Source: Henriciella sp. AS95 | GTDB lineage: Bacteria; Pseudomonadota; Alphaproteobacteria; Caulobacterales; Hyphomonadaceae | Assembly: GCF_038900055.1 (NCBI RefSeq) | Contig: NZ_JBBMQM010000001.1 | Coordinates: 1,116,001 to 1,180,000 of the forward strand | DNA: 64,000 bases | Direction: 5' to 3' | Shown: one piece after another, positions 34,841 through 42,710 of the stretch | Numbering within the stretch: the stretch's first letter is position 1 | Layout: every line of letters starts with the position of its first letter | The notes under the pieces: generated by a model | Told to the model about the DNA's origin: nothing | Database searches by the model: none | Seen by the model: the letters and a program-made list of their open reading frames with translations, nothing else | Position numbers and translations under genes: made by a program

Positions 34841-35259
34841 GCCGTTAAATTCGGAAAAGGATTGTCGATACCGGACTGGTGCCAGATAGAATTCGCAGCT
34901 CGAGTAACCTCATCTGTGTACTTCTTTTTCAGGCGTAATATTTCTTCCGCCGAAAAAGCGTGTCCATTTCGCTCAATCACCGCTCCGCAAGACAAATACA
35001 GATAGAGTGCCACGAGTTCCGCAAGCTCGGCGTCATCCGATATAACGGCAAATTTCAGCGGCTGTTCCGGTGCGGCGTATATTTCCACGCGAGGCGTATC
35101 ATGCTCGCGCTCGCGAATGTAAAGCTCGCGCCAGTCCCGGCTCCACACGTTGATAGCGTCACCTTCAGTGTCCACGTTGCGGTCCGGACCATACATAAGG
35201 TCGACAAACACCCGAAAGTCAGGGCGAGGTTTATCGACGGTGACAACCAACTCTGTCAT
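34828..35259 (-). CDS. Hypothetical protein, first gene of leftward small-gene operon
   Basis: A 143-residue protein: a beta-rich N-terminal half (LVVTVDKPRPDFRVFVDLMYG, RELYIREREHDTPRVEIYAA) and a helical C-terminal half (SAEEILRLKKKYTDEVTRAAN). No signal peptide or TM. Not recognised. It leads a row of overlapping genes (34840, 34454, 34137, 33853) whose products are all small and cytoplasmic, as seen in immunity-gene arrays. Confidence 0.55.
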   Translation of the reverse strand: MTELVVTVDKPRPDFRVFVDLMYGPDRNVDTEGDAINVWSRDWRELYIREREHDTPRVEIYAAPEQPLKFAVISDDAELAELVALYLYLSCGAVIERNGHAFSAEEILRLKKKYTDEVTRAANSIWHQSGIDNPFPNLTACQS

Positions 35260-35353
35260 CGAGCTTCTCTATCGATCGATAAGCAGCCGCTGGGTCTCGT
35301 GTCAGCGCACTGCGTGCATTGTTGCGCAAAACATGCGTCACTCGTTCTGTGCA

Positions 35354-35953
35354 TCACTTGAATACCCACCGATAATCGATCTGGGTGATCTCGTAGGTGT
35401 CACCAGAAGGCTCCGAATTCAACAACACATAATCATGGCGGCTTGGGTCCATCAGGCTGAACACGGTGTAGTTGGCATCCACGGCCTCAATATCTATCCG
35501 GTCCCAGCTAGAAACCGTATCGGAGAGATGAAACGGCAGAACCATGTTGGGATCGGGTGGGACGTCGCAGTCGTCCCCATCCCATGCAAAGGTCGCCGGA
35601 AACATGAAACGTCTGTCGATATCACTGGCGGGCATCGCAGGCTCAAACCCTGTCGTGTAGCCTGCACATTCATGTTGTTCCGCGTATACGAAGAAGAAGG
35701 TTGGCGCCATCATGTCCGCCACCGCAGCACCGCTTCTCAGGCGTTCTGAGAAGGTATTGATGAAGACGAGCCGGTCATACATACCGGGGTCATCAAAATC
35801 GTCCGGCGACAGTTCTGCGAAGGACGGATCAGATTCAGCGCTGTCTTGCACCACCGCCGCTTCGTCCATTGCTTCCGGCGGCTCAGCCTTTGCGTAGCCA
35901 GCGAGGCAAACACCAAGTGTGGCAATCGCTGCAGGTATCCAAAATCTCGACAT
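35354..35953 (-). CDS. Predicted secreted protein, paralogue of 30714-31349
   Basis: A 199-residue protein with a cleavable signal peptide (~1-24, cleaved after AKA), starting at ATG 35953 after GAGGAGC. The block LVFINTFSERLRSGAAVADMMAPTF plus FVYA repeats the pattern of the lipoprotein at 30714. It has three or four Cys that may pair. It lies 10 bp after a four-TM protein gene on the same strand. Function unknown; periplasmic. Confidence 0.65.
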   Translation of the reverse strand: MSRFWIPAAIATLGVCLAGYAKAEPPEAMDEAAVVQDSAESDPSFAELSPDDFDDPGMYDRLVFINTFSERLRSGAAVADMMAPTFFFVYAEQHECAGYTTGFEPAMPASDIDRRFMFPATFAWDGDDCDVPPDPNMVLPFHLSDTVSSWDRIDIEAVDANYTVFSLMDPSRHDYVLLNSEPSGDTYEITQIDYRWVFK

Positions 35954-35963
35954 GGGCCGCTCC

Positions 35964-36434
35964 TCAAGCACGCTTATGATTGTAAAACACTGACTGGTGC
36001 CACGCGACAAACGAGGCGGGAACAGAGATCAGTCCATATTGCCAGGACATATCGGCCCAGCCATTCTGGAACTCGAAGAAATAGAACTCCAGCCAGATGG
36101 CGACCGCCTGAATAGCAATCAGAAACAACAGCAAGGACGAGATGAGCCCCAGCCTTAATACTCCGACAATTGCGAGCAAAACTGCCCCGCCAATCAGGGC
36201 GACAACCAGCGCCACGACAAAGCTGAGGACTGCGATATAGGCGAGTTCCAGACCGAACGACCTCGCAGCGACGGCGACAAGCGCGGCATGCGCCAGTGCA
36301 GAGAAGGCGGCCGTCGCCACAGCCGCTGGCCAAAGGCGCCGGAATAAGGATGACGTTAAGTGTACGTCAGTCGTATTGACCGCTCTACTGTGAAGTTGTG
36401 TTTTTGAGTCCTTCAAATTCCGTTCGTCCTTCAA
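35964..36434 (-). CDS. Four-TM membrane protein
   Basis: A 156-residue protein with about four hydrophobic helices (WPAAVATAAFSALAHAALVAV; YIAVLSFVVALVVALIGGAV; LGLISSLLLFLIAIQAVAIWL; GLISVPASFVAW). The start is uncertain: the only upstream candidate is TTG 36434 without a good RBS. No family motif recognised. The next gene, encoding a secreted protein, starts 10 bp later, so they may function together in the envelope. Confidence 0.55.
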   Translation of the reverse strand: MKDERNLKDSKTQLHSRAVNTTDVHLTSSLFRRLWPAAVATAAFSALAHAALVAVAARSFGLELAYIAVLSFVVALVVALIGGAVLLAIVGVLRLGLISSLLLFLIAIQAVAIWLEFYFFEFQNGWADMSWQYGLISVPASFVAWHQSVFYNHKRA

Positions 36435-36457
36435 AAATGTCGGTTAGCGCAATGGCT

Positions 36458-36844
36458 TTAAGCCGACCCTTGATCGTCCTCTAATTCACCGAGAAACGCT
36501 GCGGTCATTTCGCGTAGAGCTGTGTCGTCATAAGTTTTTTCAAGCGCGCGCATAGCACTTACAATTGCGGCTGGTGTGGGAGCGACATCGCCGCAATGCT
36601 CATAGGCCTGCGCGATGAAGTTCGCCATTTCCAGATAATCCTTGCGGAAGAACCAGATCACCGGCGGCGACTCTTCCGTATTCACTGACAGTGAAATGGA
36701 GCTATCATTATCCACACCGCAATCGGCAAAAATGCGATCACTGAACTCCGGATACAAAACCCGAAATCCATAGTCAGTCTGCACAGCTTCGACCCCGCAT
36801 CGCTTTAAATAGGCGACAGCGTGCTCGAGCGACGCGTTGTCCAT
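36458..36844 (-). CDS. Small hypothetical protein
   Basis: A 128-residue acidic protein; ATG 36844 follows GAAAG, with GTG 36856 as an alternative. Sequence: an N-terminal helix (LEHAVAYLKRCGVEAVQTD), a beta middle with SSISLSVNTEESPPVIWFF, and a C-terminal helical segment (AAIVSAMRALEKTYDDTALREM). Soluble, no motif recognised. Confidence 0.55.
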   Translation of the reverse strand: MDNASLEHAVAYLKRCGVEAVQTDYGFRVLYPEFSDRIFADCGVDNDSSISLSVNTEESPPVIWFFRKDYLEMANFIAQAYEHCGDVAPTPAAIVSAMRALEKTYDDTALREMTAAFLGELEDDQGSA

Positions 36845-36980
36845 ATTATCTTTCACGCTCGGTCACCAAGAAAAGTAATGTGGCTGTGACAAGTGCTTTG
36901 AAGCTCAATGGATCCCCCCCTCTTCCATCACCCAAGCCGGTGATCTGACGCCTTGCTGCTCTATCGAATTCGGCGTTGCG

Positions 36981-37307
36981 TTAAGTGTCTTCTTTTAGTG
37001 CGACGATCAGATCGAAATCCGTCACGAACTGATCAATAAATGTTTTCATCTCCGAAGGCGCCTCGTCTTCCAGTCCGCCATGCATGGACTGTATGACATT
37101 CGTTGCCCTCTCGTCCGCTGTCTCAAGGCACAGGTAATTTCCTGCGGCATCTTCAAATATGCCAATCCCGCTCGCCGGATTAATGTAGGCCCAATCCTGC
37201 TCGTTCACCCTGGACAGGGCCAGATTGTAGATATGGTCCGCCAGAACGCCATTACGGGCATAGTCACTCCAAGAGGCTTCCGGATTTATATCAAAATGCC
37301 TGAACAT
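36981..37307 (-). CDS. Small hypothetical protein
   Basis: A 108-residue acidic protein. ATG 37307 has a strong GGAGGG 4-5 nt upstream, better than the GTG-type starts before it. It reads FRHFDINPEASWSDYARNGVLA, then a Gly/Ile stretch (YINPASGIGIFEDAAGNYLCLE) and an acidic C-terminus. Likely small and globular; not recognised. Confidence 0.55.
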   Translation of the reverse strand: MFRHFDINPEASWSDYARNGVLADHIYNLALSRVNEQDWAYINPASGIGIFEDAAGNYLCLETADERATNVIQSMHGGLEDEAPSEMKTFIDQFVTDFDLIVALKEDT

Positions 37308-37431
37308 GCATCCCTCCTGCGAGCGTGCATACACGCTTGAAAGGTAACAAATTATGGCGATCTGCGCCTTTATCCCGTCACCTTGTCAGGGCTAACCTTA
37401 CAACGAAGTCAGGAAAGCGATTCAAGGTACC

Positions 37432-37566
37432 ATGAAGACGGAAGACGCATTCGCATTGTTCGAACACGAGTATGACGCCGATGTGGAGACTGAGCGGCTC
37501 GAACACTTCCTGAAAGCGATGACCACAAAACTCATCACTGCCTTCAGCCGTGCGTTTGCCGGGTGA
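37432..37566 (+). pseudogene. Collapsed paralogue of the gene at 32251-33066
   Basis: A 44-codon frame, MKTEDAFALFEHEYDAD, then VETERLEHFLKA, then MTTKLITAFSRAFAG and a stop. Each block matches the N-terminal third of the 271-residue protein (MKTEDAFALIDHEYEAD, DVETERLERFHEA, MTTKLIIALSGVFAG), but about 12 and about 45 intervening residues are missing, in frame. It is probably a remnant made by internal deletions; expression as a mini-protein cannot be excluded. It abuts the next gene's ATG at 37569. Confidence 0.65.
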
Positions 37567-37568
37567 TC

Positions 37569-37976
37569 ATGTCAGAATCGAGCAAACTGATCACGCACTT
37601 TGAGGACTGTGCCTATCTCAAATCCTATTATGGGATGTCGCGAGATATCTATGTTTACCAAGGCCATGTGGAGATCATCTTCAGGATTATTCTCAACGAT
37701 CATGTCAGCTTTAGCTTTAAGCGTGTAGGCGCACATGATGATGCCGTTATTGCCAGCCTTCAAAAATATGTGGAACGCTCGACTTATCTGGAAGCCGGTC
37801 TGCCATACAGCTCCAAAGCCGTCATGAATTCGGCAATCAAAGGCTTTATTGGAGATGTCTTGAATGATGCCGTCCCCATGCCGGACAAGACTTATGTCTT
37901 TGCGGGCGACAAAGCACGTCTGAAACTTTTCCTGGAAGACGAAGACTGCGCCTTCATTTGGGAGGATGAAGAGTGA
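37569..37976 (+). CDS. Small hypothetical protein
   Basis: A 135-residue soluble protein (SESSKLITHFEDCAYLKSYYG; VEIIFRIILNDHVSFSFKRVG; a helical C-terminal half with YVFAGDKARLKLFLEDEDCAF). It follows the collapsed paralogue by 2 bp with little RBS, and its end overlaps the next frame, suggesting an operon with the lipoprotein gene downstream. Family not recognised. Confidence 0.55.
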   Translation: MSESSKLITHFEDCAYLKSYYGMSRDIYVYQGHVEIIFRIILNDHVSFSFKRVGAHDDAVIASLQKYVERSTYLEAGLPYSSKAVMNSAIKGFIGDVLNDAVPMPDKTYVFAGDKARLKLFLEDEDCAFIWEDEE

Positions 37977-38016
37977 TTGCACGCATGAATGCTTCATCAA
38001 GGATGTGTTGAGGGCC

Positions 38017-38508
38017 ATGAAGCGCAATAAGCGGATGGGTGGCCAACAGATACTGTCATGGCGCCCCTCAATCCCTTTCATCACCCTTATCGGCATTATG
38101 GTTGCCGTGACTGCCTGCACTGAACCGACACCTCCGACACATCAGGCCCCGGACAGTTTGCCTGCGGCTGAGCCGGTGTTCACGACGCCAACCGTCGCGC
38201 TTCCATTAGCAACTGGCGAGCCCGTTCTTTTCGGAATCAAATCCTGCAAGGTGTACAAATCTTCGTCGTCTGGTGGCGCACCGGAAAACTGGACGCTCCT
38301 GTTTGAGCCCGCGCCCTATCCCTTGCCGCAACAATGCGTCAGAGAACGCCTCGAATTTGACGGGGAGTATATCCAGATCGAAATCGGCACTCAGGCACTG
38401 GGCGCAGGCGGATGCTGCACCTCCTATGCGGCTTACCGCAGCCGCGACGGTGAGAACTGGGAGGTCCGCCCGGCGACTTCGATCACCGAGTGGCAGGTGT
38501 TGGAATAA
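38017..38508 (+). CDS. Predicted lipoprotein
   Basis: A ~163-residue protein with a signal peptide and lipobox TAC (IMVAVTAC, Cys ~34 from this start), a Pro/Thr-rich linker, and a ~110-residue domain with ESFGIKSCKVY-type strands, EPAPYPLPQQC and GGCCTSYAAYRS, giving several Cys. The start is unclear (37966, 38017 and 38035 are all possible); 38017 follows TTGAGGG closely. Role unknown, periplasmic face of a membrane. Confidence 0.55.
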   Translation: MKRNKRMGGQQILSWRPSIPFITLIGIMVAVTACTEPTPPTHQAPDSLPAAEPVFTTPTVALPLATGEPVLFGIKSCKVYKSSSSGGAPENWTLLFEPAPYPLPQQCVRERLEFDGEYIQIEIGTQALGAGGCCTSYAAYRSRDGENWEVRPATSITEWQVLE

Positions 38509-38519
38509 CGAGGCGGACA

Positions 38520-38726
38520 ATGTCTGATAAAATAGAAGTCGTGCATGAAGGTCGGGGTGGCTATGTCGAATACCAAAACGTTCGGTACAAAATCGATCAT
38601 GTGGGCGAAGGCTGTTTCTGCATTCATTTTCCAGATGGGAAAAAGCACAAAGATCTGAAGATCCACCAGCGCGCATTGACCGTTTATGCCGAAAGTCATG
38701 ACCCGAAATGGTATGTGGGCAGCTGA
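38520..38726 (+). CDS. Very small hypothetical protein
   Basis: A 68-residue protein, SDKIEVVHEGRGGYVEYQNV then GEGCFCIHFPDGKKHKDLKI: a compact beta-rich domain. ATG 38520 is preceded by GAGGCGG and lies 11 bp after the lipoprotein stop. No known family recognised; composition and spacing support a real gene. Confidence 0.5.
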   Translation: MSDKIEVVHEGRGGYVEYQNVRYKIDHVGEGCFCIHFPDGKKHKDLKIHQRALTVYAESHDPKWYVGS

Positions 38727-38883
38727 AAGCTACGGTGTCTACGCTCAAGAATTATTGGGGCAACAACGTCACGCTTAAGGCGTCTTCTACCGCGTCTTCA
38801 CGGTTCGCACTCTCAAGAAATCTGGATCGATTCTCATCTCTGAGCGTGATGATGACGCCTCACCGAACAAAGGTCACCCTCAA

Positions 38884-39345
38884 ATGATAACAGGTAGCAG
38901 CGACATAGCGCGTCTTTTCTCACTTTTTCACGACGGCGAAATTAAGCAACACGAACTAAGGCAGGACAAGCTCATTCTTGAAGTTGGCATCCTGTATCTG
39001 GCTCAAAGGATTTCTCCGGAACTAAAGGGATTTCATGTCGAACTCGAAATTTCCGGCCCGATCAAATTCGTGACCTGGCCAGACCATGAGACAAAAAAGT
39101 CGAGCACGCTGACGGATCTGGAATTTATTATGTCCACTGATCTGCAAATCCTCGAAGCAAAAGAAGATGATGGCACTGTGAAAGTCACATGTGCTCAACA
39201 TGCCTTTCCGTCAGACTTTATCGGGGGCGACCTCATTCTCCGGACACAAAGCGCAAACGTTTGGGACGCAAACCACACCTGCTATTCGATTGAATTTTTG
39301 GACAATCTTTGCAAGTCGTACTGGGAAGAATGGAGCCGTCGATAA
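38884..39345 (+). CDS. Hypothetical protein, immunity-like size and composition
   Basis: A 153-residue acidic protein: helical start (SDIARLFSLFHDGEIKQHEL), then alternating strands (DKLILEVGILYLAQRI, GFHVELEISGPIKFVTW, DGTVKVTCAQHAF) and a C-terminal helix with EFLDNLCKSYWEEW. It fits predicted immunity proteins in size and character only; no named family recognised. Confidence 0.5.
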   Translation: MITGSSDIARLFSLFHDGEIKQHELRQDKLILEVGILYLAQRISPELKGFHVELEISGPIKFVTWPDHETKKSSTLTDLEFIMSTDLQILEAKEDDGTVKVTCAQHAFPSDFIGGDLILRTQSANVWDANHTCYSIEFLDNLCKSYWEEWSRR

Positions 39346-39357
39346 AGTACTTCGAGG

Positions 39358-40383
39358 TCAACATTTCACTTCGTCATGCCCCGGCCTGTTCTGCCATGCC
39401 CGCAGAAGTTTTTCCCGCTCAGGCACGTCAAACAGTTCCGGCGCGCCGAGCGCCCAGACCGTTTCCAGCATGGCGCTTCCGGCCGCTGCCCACGGCCCGA
39501 TCAGCCAGCGTTCGTCCTCATCTTCCTCAAACGCCGCATCACCGTCAATTCGCTCGGCCGCATCCCAGACAGCACGATGAGCAAGCGACAGTCCGTGGCC
39601 GACAGGTGACTTCAGATTATTCGCCGCTGTCACGACCCCGCGCATGTCCCGGTCCCGCCTATTGTCTTTTCCCGTCACCAATGCTTGCCAGCGATGCCAG
39701 CCTTGAGAGGTGAGGTCGGCTGCGTCCGGGTGACGATGGCCCGCGAACCTATCAGCACCTCCGCGATCAAGGCCGGCTGCAAAACGCAGGACTTTCTCCA
39801 CCTGCTCTCCATGCGGACCAAACAGATTATGCGTAGGCATCTCCCGGACGATCTTCACGGAAACGCATCGCGTATAGTTTCCACGATGATCCTGCGGCTC
39901 CAGCCTGTCCAGAACCTGCGCCAGCCAAAGCCGGCCTGGCCAGCGAGCGACCGTCGCATCCCGTAAGCTGTGATCCACAATGATCCATGGCGGTTCGCGA
40001 GATGAGTTGGACACCACAGCCCCCTCCTTGGCATCCGCAAACCGGCCAAGCTTGTCATCGGAAAGATAGATGAAACCTGTCTCAAGCGCTTTCATGCGAT
40101 AGGCCCGCCAGGCGACGTCTTTGTCGGGAAAATACTCGGCGACACCTGGCATTTGCCGATCAAGGTGGTCGATATCCAGAACGCTGCCATCCGGAAGGCC
40201 AATCTCCACGATCCCGGCGAACTCACCGTTCCAATTGGATACTTCGATCGTCCAGCCATTGCTGGCGCGATATAAAATGTCGCCCTTGATGCGCTCCTGT
40301 GGATCGTGATCAGGCACGAGCGTTACACCACCCGTCTCGATCTTTTTCAGAACACCTAAAACATCATCTTCCGATACGCTCAT
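39358..40383 (-). CDS. Hypothetical two-part protein
   Basis: A 341-residue soluble protein. The N-terminal ~140 residues are mixed (ILYRASNGWTIEVSNWNGEFAGIVEI, a strand-rich core; then a helix AWRAYRMKALETGFIYLS). Residues ~145-341 are helical, Trp- and Arg-rich (ARWPGRLWLAQVLDRLEPQD, SVGHGLSLAHRAVWDAAERID), and could be a separate domain. Its ATG overlaps the TGA of the LprI-like gene (40380-40383), so the pair is coupled. No known family recognised with confidence. Confidence 0.55.
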   Translation of the reverse strand: MSVSEDDVLGVLKKIETGGVTLVPDHDPQERIKGDILYRASNGWTIEVSNWNGEFAGIVEIGLPDGSVLDIDHLDRQMPGVAEYFPDKDVAWRAYRMKALETGFIYLSDDKLGRFADAKEGAVVSNSSREPPWIIVDHSLRDATVARWPGRLWLAQVLDRLEPQDHRGNYTRCVSVKIVREMPTHNLFGPHGEQVEKVLRFAAGLDRGGADRFAGHRHPDAADLTSQGWHRWQALVTGKDNRRDRDMRGVVTAANNLKSPVGHGLSLAHRAVWDAAERIDGDAAFEEDEDERWLIGPWAAAGSAMLETVWALGAPELFDVPEREKLLRAWQNRPGHDEVKC

Positions 40384-41117
40384 TCATCTGAGTCCGGCGC
40401 GGCCGAGCATCGAACAAGATCAATCGCTTCAATCGGAGCGACGCTATTGGGAAAAATTTCGACCAGGTCTCCGATGATGTGATCTTCACCAGCTGATTTG
40501 ACCCGCAAGAACAGATTGTCCCAGCCATACGGCGTCACTTCTATAAAACCGTTGCGGGCAAGAAGAATGTCCACTTTCGTCAACTGGACTTGATCAAAAG
40601 GCATGTCCGCATCTGGAGCCACTTCGGCAAAAACTCCGTCGCTGTCCACATAGAACCGGAATGAAGCCTGTTTGGAGCCGCAGCTCTCAAACCATACGCC
40701 ATTCAGCCAGCTGAGATCGTCATCCGTAATAGCGTCCGTCGTCACTTCATAAAGCGACTGCAATTGCGTAGTCCGCGCCTCGGTCAGCTCTGCAAGGCAG
40801 ACCAGCTCATCCTCATGGCGGGTGGTGCCGCCGCTCATCAGGCGAAAGACGGCGGCGCAATGCGCATCTCGATAACTCGACCAGGATGTCTGCCCCAGCT
40901 CCAGACTGTCGCGGATGTCATCAGGCTCGACAAAGTAATCCTCGAACCCGTTGTTCTCGATTTTGGTCTCGATAGCTGCAAGCGTTTGTTCCATTTGCGC
41001 GTCGGCCGCTTCAAACGCTTCTTGCGCCAAGCACATGTCTTCCTGAAAGTCGCAAGCAGGTTCCGCCTGACTGCTCAGCGCGAGCATGGACAATGCCGCA
41101 ACAAATATAAGTCTCAT
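40380..41117 (-). CDS. LprI-like (DUF1311) secreted protein with extra C-terminal domain
   Basis: A 245-residue protein: signal peptide 1-~18 (ALSMLALSSQA), then an LprI/DUF1311-type helical domain (CDFQEDMCLAQEAFEAAD; SWSSYRDAHCAAVF; CLAELTEARTTQL), the fold of a lysozyme inhibitor family. The last ~100 residues begin WLNGVWFESCGSKQ and match the lipoprotein at 27192-27632. Start ATG 41117 is chosen for GGGGG upstream and because it gives a proper signal. A periplasmic role in envelope protection is plausible. Confidence 0.7.
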   Translation of the reverse strand: MRLIFVAALSMLALSSQAEPACDFQEDMCLAQEAFEAADAQMEQTLAAIETKIENNGFEDYFVEPDDIRDSLELGQTSWSSYRDAHCAAVFRLMSGGTTRHEDELVCLAELTEARTTQLQSLYEVTTDAITDDDLSWLNGVWFESCGSKQASFRFYVDSDGVFAEVAPDADMPFDQVQLTKVDILLARNGFIEVTPYGWDNLFLRVKSAGEDHIIGDLVEIFPNSVAPIEAIDLVRCSAAPDSDE

Positions 41118-41189
41118 GAATATAGTCCCCCTGATAAAACGTTCGATAAGCTCGATCCAGCTTATCAAGACGTAAAACAATGGCTTTTC

Positions 41190-41636
41190 CTAGGTCGGGT
41201 TTGGTTCGTCTTGCAGCGGGCACCACCGCTCGGCATCGAACCACCCAGCCCCCGCATCATCATCGGTAAACTGCGCAATGGCAGGCGAGCCTATCTCAGG
41301 GCCATTCCACTCCCGTAAAGCCAACCCTTGCACTGCGATCAGGCGTTCCTGTTCGGCTGTGTCGGCAATGTCGCGTCTTATCTTCCGGACTTGCGGCGCT
41401 CGGGTTTCGAACCATTCGCGCTTTTCTTCAAACCAGGCCAGACATTCCGCGACCTGTTCCGGCGTAAGTGCAAAAATCTCATACGTGCGGATCTCTTCCC
41501 CAGCATCGCTGCTGAGGTGGAACCAGACCTCTTTGCCTTCCCATAGCACGAGCCCGGACACCGGCCCGTCATACCAATCCCGCCAGCAGATCAGACGGAT
41601 CTCGTTGCCTTCCTCGAGTTTCGCTGCGGTGTCCAT
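41190..41636 (-). CDS. Hypothetical protein
   Basis: A 148-residue acidic, Trp- and Glu-rich protein (ICWRDWYDGPVSGLVLWEGKEVWFHL; ALTPEQVAECLAWFEEKREWFE). The first half looks like a small beta barrel followed by helices. It starts 1 bp after the stop of the zinc-ribbon gene, so the two are co-transcribed. No known family recognised. Confidence 0.55.
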   Translation of the reverse strand: MDTAAKLEEGNEIRLICWRDWYDGPVSGLVLWEGKEVWFHLSSDAGEEIRTYEIFALTPEQVAECLAWFEEKREWFETRAPQVRKIRRDIADTAEQERLIAVQGLALREWNGPEIGSPAIAQFTDDDAGAGWFDAERWCPLQDEPNPT

Positions 41637-41637
41637 T

Positions 41638-42225
41638 TCACGCTAGTCTCTTTCTCAAACGCTTCACGACGGTCTCTCGCGCCTGCCTTGTCAGGAAGAC
41701 GTGAGGAATTCTCATCAGGAACGGCCAATAGACAAAATCATCCTGCCTTCGGTGCGACGCGCAGATATAGTCTATCAACTCTGCGGTGCTTGCGCGATCA
41801 AATGCCCACAAATTCTGATTCCGATACTCAATTTGAAAATAGGCTTCCCTTGGCCAGTCCAGAATATGCTTGCTACGTTTGCCACAGGAGCCGCAGACAA
41901 GTGTCCCCCGCCAATCACTCAAGGGACGGAACTTATGTTCGGAATGTGCCCAATCCTCGATTTTATAGCCGCGCGGAAGATCGCTTATCATCGGGAGGGT
42001 ATTTCCCATAAGCTGATGGTAGTAGATCGCTGTACGATAATACTGCCCATCCAAACCTGCCTGCTTCAGGCAATCGAAGTATGTCGATTTTTCAAACCAA
42101 CGAAGATCATCGTTCGTCTTTATCCTGACGCGTTCCGCATACTCGAAAGCAGCTTCACCTCCACATTCGGGGCACGTGACAGCCAAACGGTGCGGCATGA
42201 CGCTATAATACGAATATGAACTCAC
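41638..42225 (-). CDS. Zinc-ribbon-containing hypothetical protein
   Basis: A ~195-residue protein with CPECGG early and CGSCGKRS in the middle, two Cys pairs that could bind one or two zinc ions. Between them lies an aromatic-rich stretch (WFEKSTYFDCLKQAGLDGQYY). GTG 42225 has GGGGAAG upstream; ATG 42198 is an alternative. The C-terminal part is basic (RQARETVVKRLRKRL). Function unknown; nucleic-acid or protein binding possible. Confidence 0.55.
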   Translation of the reverse strand: MSSYSYYSVMPHRLAVTCPECGGEAAFEYAERVRIKTNDDLRWFEKSTYFDCLKQAGLDGQYYRTAIYYHQLMGNTLPMISDLPRGYKIEDWAHSEHKFRPLSDWRGTLVCGSCGKRSKHILDWPREAYFQIEYRNQNLWAFDRASTAELIDYICASHRRQDDFVYWPFLMRIPHVFLTRQARETVVKRLRKRLA

Positions 42226-42399
42226 CTGAGCTTCCCCCACTCCCTTGCAGCTGATCCGAAATAACCAGGTCCGGATTGCATGAGACTGCTGACACAGCTT
42301 CAAGATGCAAGTTTGATGGGCTGATTTACAGACCGAATTCGCAGGTGGGTGTGGTTTTCTCTGTTATGAGGTCTGGCTGGCGGAACGGTCAGAACGAAT

Positions 42400-42510
42400 T
42401 CGAACCCGTCTTCGTTTTTCGCGGGCGAGCAGGTCTTCGACACTTCGCAGTGACCACGGGAAACGGACCTACATCATCACTGCAGGTGAGGGCAGAATTC
42501 GAAGCTGCCA
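42400..42510 (-). mobile_element. Degenerate IS6-like transposase fragment
   Basis: On the minus strand a stretch near 42400-42510 resembles the N-terminal transposase codons of the intact copy (compare GAGCAGGTCTTCGACAC with CAACAGGTCTTCTACG, and GGAAACGGACCTACATCATC with GGAAGCGGACATGCATCATC). No frame is intact. Low-confidence trace of a third or fourth IS6 element. Confidence 0.4.
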
Positions 42511-42525
42511 ATCTCTTTCGCATAC

Positions 42526-42710
42526 ACCGCATTATGAATTCAGATCCTAGGAGATCTGACTAAGATGGCGCTCAGAGACTTCCGCCGAATATTGCGGGAA
42601 ATGCATTGAAAAGTGGGCTGCACAGACTGCAGCCCAAGAAAAAGCCCGCCAGTGGCGGGCGATTTGGGGAAGTCCCAGATCTGGTCTTCAAATCAGGGAC
42701 TGGGTGGCGG
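42526..42710 (-). repeat. Diverged third copy of the tRNA-Ser flank repeat (copy C)
   Basis: It aligns with copies A and B over about 185 bp but with many substitutions. It keeps the same leftward terminator (42639-42660, GCCCGCC/GGCGGGC then T5) and the motif CTGGTCTTCAAATCAGG. Between, it has its own hairpin (GGGCTGCA/TGCAGCCC). An IS6 end follows at 42709, as for copy A. Confidence 0.75.
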
